Assembly (NCBI GenBank): GCA_018398575.1
Contig: JAGTXZ010000006.1
Coordinates: 1,054,001-1,118,000, forward strand
Direction: 5' to 3'
Source: Ampelomyces quisqualis
Lineage: Eukaryota; Ascomycota; Dothideomycetes; Pleosporales; Phaeosphaeriaceae
Length of the DNA stretch: 64,000 bases
Shown here in pieces: positions 58,132 through 64,000 of the stretch. The notes beneath the pieces are model-generated. The model saw nothing but the letters and a program-made list of their open reading frames with translations, was not told the origin of the DNA and did not search any database. Position 1 is the first letter of the stretch, and each line of letters begins with the position of its first letter. Position numbers and translations under genes: made by a program.

Positions 58132-61100
58132 TTAGTATGCGTCATGCTGAGAATGGCTATGCACGAATTGATGAGGGTTGTTCATCATTTGTGGCTGCAA
58201 TTGCATTTGTAGTTGCTTGCAGGTTTGCCAGAATGCCTTGACGGCTTCCTTGAAGGCCATGGAATTCTTGGCGTTTCTGTACAAAAGGTCAGCAACTCAG
58301 CATGTCCTGCGAAGATGATTGACTCACCTCGTTAAACTCTCAATAAACTTCCGTACCAAGTCCTGCACGCCAGCGTCTTGTTGATATCGCTGCAGAAGCG
58401 GCTGTTCGGCCAGCGAGCTTGTGATGTATGCTCGTGCGTTCTTATCGGACTTGATCAGGGCACGCAGTGGTACCACAACATGTTCCAGACTCGTTTGATC
58501 GACTTCGCCGCACACGTTTGATATCAAAGCAAACGTGATCGCAGGACCAAAATGGTTGATGATGTCTTGCGCTGTACCTTGATGCTGCACGTGTGTGTTG
58601 CTTGCCAGCTCAAAGATATCTTTCCACAGCTTCGCCGCAGCACGTTTTGGTAGCACTTCAGGCGACTTCACCGATTCGATAGTGAAGCCGAACATGCCGG
58701 CAAGAAAATCGGGATGTTGTTGTGTGAGGATCTGTGGATTCGAGTTTATGAAATTCTGGACGAGCTCGAGACATCCAACCGAAATTTCTGGATCGTTGCG
58801 CGGATGCTGCAAGGCTTGCATGATGCCGATATTATACTGCAACAAGCGTTGTGCATTGTCTATGAAGCCTGCTGGGGGGCTGTGTCTGAAGGATGACAGC
58901 CAGCAGCACGCCGTGTCTAGTACATAGGGTAGCCTCGGTGTCTCGATGGTAGTCTTGGTGATGAAATCGACAGCTGCCGACGGTGGAAGGACGAACGGAC
59001 CAGGTATAGTCTCTTTGAATCCGGTGCGCAGGGTATTGCACGCGGCCTCGATAATCTCGTCGTTGCGAGGGAAGACTTGAGTCAGATAGTTGACAAAGTT
59101 GATGATTTGGTTCTGGATCTCTTTCCCAGGTCCTTGCAACCAGAACGCTGAATGTTCCTTATCAGACTCGAGATCGACGACATCCTCATCCAAGGCTTGA
59201 AGTGCACGGCCAATTGTCGTCAAGCACTTCAAGGTGGTGAGAGCTAGCACCTGCCCGTGTCCTAGATCTTTGCCCTCCTTAGTAACTTTGATCGCTTGCA
59301 TCGCGTCCTGCGCCACATATTGGAACAATTGGCGTACACCTGCGAGCTGTTTCTCTTCTGTGTCCAAAGCTTGCACAATAGCAGCGATGCCTTCGAGCAC
59401 TTTGCTCTTCGTGAACTCTTCGGCAGTTTGATAGGTGAGAAATTGCTCGTACATCTGGAAGAATGAGCTCAGCTCCTCGGTCAAAGACTTGCGGCATTCG
59501 GAGCACAGTGATGCAAAGGACTTTGCAGCACTCTGTGCAGTTGCCGGCTGAGCCAAGGCTGTTAGTAAGAATGGCAAGACTTGCGGCAAGTAACGTGGGT
59601 TTCGAAGAAAGAAGTGGTCGAGAGCTGCGACCGCTTCCACTGTCGTTCGTCGTGCAATAGGAGGGACTGTATCGTTTTCAGAAACGGCAGCGAGCAGTGG
59701 CTGGTCGAAAAGTCGACTTAGACGTTCATCGACCTGTTCGTTGAAAGCATCTGCAATGGAGACGAGACCAAAAAGACCAGCCTCTAGCTGTAGCCAATGG
59801 CTTGACTCAAGTGCTCGCAAGCTAAAGTCAATGAACTGATCAGTCAAGACATCGCGAAGACACTCGTATGCTTCAGCGACAATGTCTCGGACATCGATGC
59901 GGAAGACTTTGAAAGCCTTTTTCGCATCCGAGTCCCAGCCTTCTATTATATCAGCTGGCGGGTATATAGTCTTCTGAACAAGCTCAGAGACAGCTTGGAA
60001 CACATTCGACTTGGCGCCCTGCATCCATTCCGGAGGCTTACTGTCGCCATCGTCCTCGTTTGTAGGATACAAAAACTGTTCTTCGGCGATCGAGCTTACG
60101 TAGTTACTCCAGAACTCGAGTACCACAGGAGCCACTTCGTCCTCTGCTCCCACGTGCTTAGGATACTTGAGGAGATCATGGAGGAAGGCTAATTGTTCTG
60201 TTAATGTGCCATTCTGAAGATCGCCAAATTTCCCCAAGTACCTTGCGCGCCGAGTAACAGGAGACAATTGACTTACATAACACTTGTTGATTGTGCGAGA
60301 TGTTCGGGAACTTGTACAGATCTTTTGATTCGAGAAGGCTCGTTCCATAGGCGACGATTATCCTGGCGAGGGATACTGTTTCCGCATCTGAGTTTTTGAG
60401 AATCTCAAGTCCCCAAGGACCCGAAATTGCCGACCATAGCATTTCCTGATGTTTGGCTTCGAAAAACTTGGGATAGTTCTCGAGTATGTCAGCAATGAAG
60501 TCCATCGAGTCCTCAATGTGGTACTCTAAGCAAGTCAAGACAAGCTCATTCGTAGACCGCAAATACTGAAGCTTCTCGGGTACGTCGCGAAACTCGGCTT
60601 GAGCGTAAAACACCCAACCCTGGCGAGTCAGTAGCCGTTCGAGTTGGAGATGGATTGTGTAACACTTACCACATAGCACTTCAAAGCTGCTACGCAAATC
60701 TTCTCCCCTGATTGTACGGCCTTTTCATAATTTGGGTCATCAATCTGGGTCGAGAGCCACTTAATGCCACGGCCGAGTGAGACGTGCAGCAGAATTTCGA
60801 TACTCTCTGCTTGTGCGACCATACGTTCATGTGATCTCCGGCTGCTTGGATTAGCATGTCAAATGCATGAGGGTAGGTGGCTGGGCTCACTCTTTGACAT
60901 TTGAGGGTTTTTTGGCCTCATCAGCTAAGCTCATGCCAAAATCAAGGAGAAGAAGCAGTTGATCATCAGACAGCTGGGGTAGCAAGTTCCAGGACGAGGG
61001 ATGACTGTTTAGCGCATCGTCGAGAACAGGCTGCTGCGAGACGAAGGAGACTATCAGGCTGCGGATACACTGGGTCCAGACAGATATAGGCTTGACAAAG

Positions 61101-61560
61101 TATTGTGCCAAAGTCGAGGTCACCTTGCGCGTGGCAATAGATGATGTGGGCCGCGATACGACATGATTCTGACGATGTAAGCTAGGTCAGCCATTGATTG
61201 TCCTCATGCTGAACTCACAATCAGTGTCATCAATAATTGTTCCGAATGCTCTTCGGTCAGTTCCGCTCTGTGCGAGATCAGCAGACATGGTGGAGTGCGA
61301 TATCAATTGACCCACGAGTCGGCGTTGAGTTTGACGGTCAAGGTAAGCGCTCCAAAGAAGCGAACTTGCTCGTCGTTACTTTTGAGCAGAGCATCTGCGA
61401 TTTCCCACCCTTGTGACGAGCGTTGGAGTACCTTTAGTGTAGCTTCATTTTGGGAAATCTTCTTTGCATTGCCTGGATCGTACAATGACTTGACAAGGCC
61501 CTCTATTTCTGCAAAGCTCAAGGGAAACGACTGTGCCGGTTGTCCTGCAGCGGTTGCCAT
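58132..61560 (-). CDS. Karyopherin beta, importin-13/Kap122 type
   Basis: Nuclear transport receptor built of HEAT repeats. Exons inferred: 61560-61316, 61267-61219, 61168-60891, 60841-60670, about 60619-60285, about 60245-58328, and 58276-58132. The start MATAAGQPAQSFPLSFAEIE is followed by an importin-beta N-terminal domain (RSSQGWEIADALLKSNDEQV then RFFGALTLTVKLNADS). The middle shows LVLTCLEYHIEDSMDFIADI and VAPVVLEFWSNYVSSIAEEQ; later helices include LDHFFLRNPRYLPQVLPFLL. The last exon has AFKEAVKAFWQTCKQL. The overall pattern suits fungal Kap111/Kap122 (importin-13/transportin-3-like) better than Kap95 or Crm1. The junction near 60285-60245 is unresolved: the best GTAAGT donor does not keep phase with the best acceptor, so that intron needs transcript data. 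Confidence 0.82.
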
Positions 61561-62139
61561 GTCGAGGATGGCTTGAGAGTCGGAGCAGGGTTAGTGGGCA
61601 ACTTTGACCTGTGCTCGTAACGTGGGTGCACGGGCCAAGCCAGCACAAGGGATGACGCTAGGGCTCGGCTACGAATTTGGTGGAGTGAAAGCAGCGGAAG
61701 AACTGGACGAACAAGAGGCGGGAGACAGGCTCAAGAGGCGTAAGGACCGCGGAAGCGAAGTGGGGGCCAGGGAAAGCAAGAGCATACAGCGCCGGACCTA
61801 GGCTCTCATGTGCTCCAGACGTAGCTTGACGAGCTGTCAGTGTCTAGGAGTCCACGGATCTTGCTGCGCTGATAACATGCATGATGGAGCGAAGCCGATG
61901 TCAAGTAGAAAGCTGGCACGCACATGCACGACGCATGTTCATCGCCACAAGGACAAGCGGCGAGAATTGGTTGTGGCGCAGGCTGCATCGTGCTTAGCTA
62001 CAATCGATTGTTGTCTCTGACAGTGGAATAGGGACTCCGTACCTAATGTGCTTGGCAGGGCAGCCGCAGGCCTGCCATACGGTAGGTAGGCAGTAGGCGG
62101 GGTTTGTGTCTAGGAACCGGTCCCGAACATAGGCTCGAC
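61561..62139. promoter_or_regulatory. Shared divergent promoter region karyopherin/AMPP
   Basis: 579 bp between head-to-head start codons. No supported gene or named element. Confidence 0.45.
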
Positions 62140-64000
62140 ATGCTCCCCCGCCTGCTGCGGCGCACTCTGCACACCTCGCCCGTCCTGCGCGCCATCGACA
62201 TGGCCAAGGTCGACACCACCGAGCGCCTTGCGCAGCTGCGCCAGCTCATGAAGGAGCGCAACGTCCATGTTTACAGTGAATAGGTCGCGCAGGGAGCCCG
62301 CAGCGAGACAGCTAACAATTGCGCAGTGGTGCCCTCGGAAGACAGCCATCAGAGCGAATACATTGCGCCCTGTGATGCTCGCCGAGGTAGACACTCCCCG
62401 CCCCCGTCGCCGCGCAGCTATTGATCCCCCCCAGCTTACATCAGCGGCTTCACGGGCTCAGCTGGCTACGCCGTTGTCACCCACAAGAAGGCCGCGCTCG
62501 CCACCGACGGACGCTACTTCAACCAGGCCGAGAAGCAGCTGGACGGCAACTGGGAGCTGCTGAAGCAGGGCATACAGGACGTTCCGACCATACAGGAATG
62601 GACCGCCGACCAGGTCGAGGGCGGCAAGGTCGTGGGCGTGGATCCAAGCGTGGTCACGGCAGGCGATGCGCGCAAGCTCGCCGAGAAGATCAAGAAGAAA
62701 GGCGGCGAGTACAAAGCGATTGACGAGAACCTCGTCGACCTGGTGTGGAGGGCTGAGCGGCCGGCGCGCCCGAGCGAGAAGGTCATTGTGCAGCCCTTGG
62801 AATACGCTGGCAAGTCCTTCGACGACAAGATCGACGACCTGCGCAAGGAGCTCGACAAGAAGAAAAGCCTCGGATTCGTCGTCTCCATGCTCGATGAAAC
62901 CGCCTGGCTCTTCAACCTCCGTGGTAACGAGTAAGTTGCACTGCTCTTCTGCATTGTCCCGTGCTCATTCTGAACAGTATCCCGTACAACCCGGTCTTTT
63001 TCTCCTACGCCGTCGTTACGCCCACAGCCGTCACCCTCTACGTTGATGAGAGCAAGTTGCCCGACGACGTCAAGACGCATTTGAGCACCAAAGTCACGGT
63101 CCGTCCTTACGAAGCCATCTTCGAGGATGTCACAGCCCTCAGCAGGGACGCATTCGAGGCCGCCGGCGATGATCAAGGCCAGAAGAAGTTCCTCACGTCC
63201 AATCGTGCTTCGTGGGCACTAAACAAGGCCCTGGGAGGTCCAGACAAGGTCGAAGAGGCCAGGAGCCCAATCGGGGATGCCAAGGCGGTCAAGAACGACG
63301 TCGAGCTCCAAGGTATGCGCCAATGCCATATTCGCGACGGCGCAGCCATAACCGAGTACTTTGCATGGCTCGAAGACCAGTTGCTCAACAAGAAAGCCAC
63401 ACTTGATGAGGTGGACGGAGCCGATAAGCTCGAAGCCATTCGTCAGAAGCATGACCGGTTCATGGGACTGTCGTTCGACACCATCTCGTCGACCGGACCA
63501 AATGCTGCCGTGATCCATTACAAGCCTGAGAAGGGAGCATGCTCCATCATCGACCCGAAAGCAATTTATCTTTGTGATTCTGGCGCACAGTACCACGACG
63601 GAACTACTGATACTACACGCACGCTACATTTCACGGACCCCACCGAGATGGAGAAGAAGGCGTACACTCTAGTGCTGAAGGGCAACATCGCTCTTGAACG
63701 CGTCAAATTCCCAAAGGGTACAACTGGGTTTGCTTTGGATGCCGTTGCTAGACAATTCCTCTGGGCTGAAGGTCTTGATTACAGACATGGCACTGGACAT
63801 GGTGTCGGCTCGTTCCTCAACGTGCATGAAGGCCCCATAGGTATTGGTACTAGAGTGCAATACTCGGAGGTCTCCCTGGCGGTCGGCAATGTCATATCTG
63901 ATGAACCAGGATACTATGAGGACGGCAAGTTCGGCATTCGTATCGAAAACATGGTAATGGTGAAGGAGGTGGAGACGAACCACAAATTCGGGGACAAACC
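62140..64000 (+). CDS. AMPP: Xaa-Pro aminopeptidase P, truncated by window edge
   Basis: Two-metal peptidase removing N-terminal residues before proline. Exons inferred: 62140-62275, 62327-62386, 62435-62930 and 62978 to beyond 64000. The start [20 protein letters not shown] looks like a mitochondrial presequence, with a second ATG ([11 protein letters not shown]) that could give a cytosolic form. The short second exon encodes [19 protein letters not shown], a family signature, and the third continues [20 protein letters not shown]. The catalytic pita-bread fold is well under way: metal ligands [18 protein letters not shown] (two Asp), [16 protein letters not shown] (His), [20 protein letters not shown] (Glu, and Glu in RIENM). 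The family is about 610-650 aa, so fewer than about 80 C-terminal residues are missing from the window. Confidence 0.94.

Overview
The window is nuclear DNA of a filamentous ascomycete. Short GT-AG introns of about 45-110 bp, RIP-free compact spacing and the protein set (Gcn2/CPC-3, Ste12 with two C-terminal C2H2 fingers, Cut12, Smi1/Knr4, Las21/Gpi7) point to Pezizomycotina. A dothideomycete, possibly Pleosporales, is my inference from protein style, not a database result.

Left part (1-13.1 kb): a cation diffusion facilitator transporter with a probable GC-AG intron; a BTB/POZ gene followed in the same frame by a paralogous C-terminal fragment; ribosomal protein eL39; divergent NTA1 (N-terminal amidase) and COQ8 (ADCK/UbiB ATPase of ubiquinone synthesis); an Rpb12-like zinc ribbon next to an acidic hypothetical ORF; and the mitochondrial cardiolipin synthase. 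From 13.1 to 17.4 kb there is no convincing intact gene, only decayed coding-like stretches and the long 5' region of STE12.

Middle part (17.4-32.4 kb): STE12, RAD14 (XPA), PTH1, the spindle-pole gene CUT12 and the 1,621-aa eIF2alpha kinase GCN2, then the decayed C-terminal half of an MFS transporter.

Accessory island (about 32.8-42.2 kb): the most unusual region. A very large minus-strand gene combines a fungal helical N-terminal domain, a run of C2H2-like fingers, two macro (ADP-ribose-binding-type) domains and a winged-helix tail. A RanBP2-finger gene follows in the same reading frame. Divergently, about 0.1-0.3 kb away, lies a DUF7580-like gene with a hydrophobic N-terminal helix. In-frame TAG codons interrupt the large minus-strand reading frame at three places. 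I read this as a candidate two-component recognition/effector locus, possibly NLR-like in logic; this is a hypothesis.

Right part (43.4-64 kb): core genes again: SMI1/KNR4, a WDR70-type WD40 protein, mitochondrial SSB (RIM1), MTO1, a small zinc-finger gene with an upstream in-frame TAG, LAS21/GPI7 (nine exons), a FUN14-domain protein, an importin-13/Kap122-type karyopherin, and an Xaa-Pro aminopeptidase P gene cut off by the right edge. Many core genes are arranged as divergent pairs sharing about 0.45-0.6 kb promoters (NTA1/COQ8, RAD14/PTH1, CUT12/GCN2, LAS21/FUN14, KAP/AMPP). Exon boundaries given here were placed by eye from splice motifs and reading-frame phase and need transcript confirmation.
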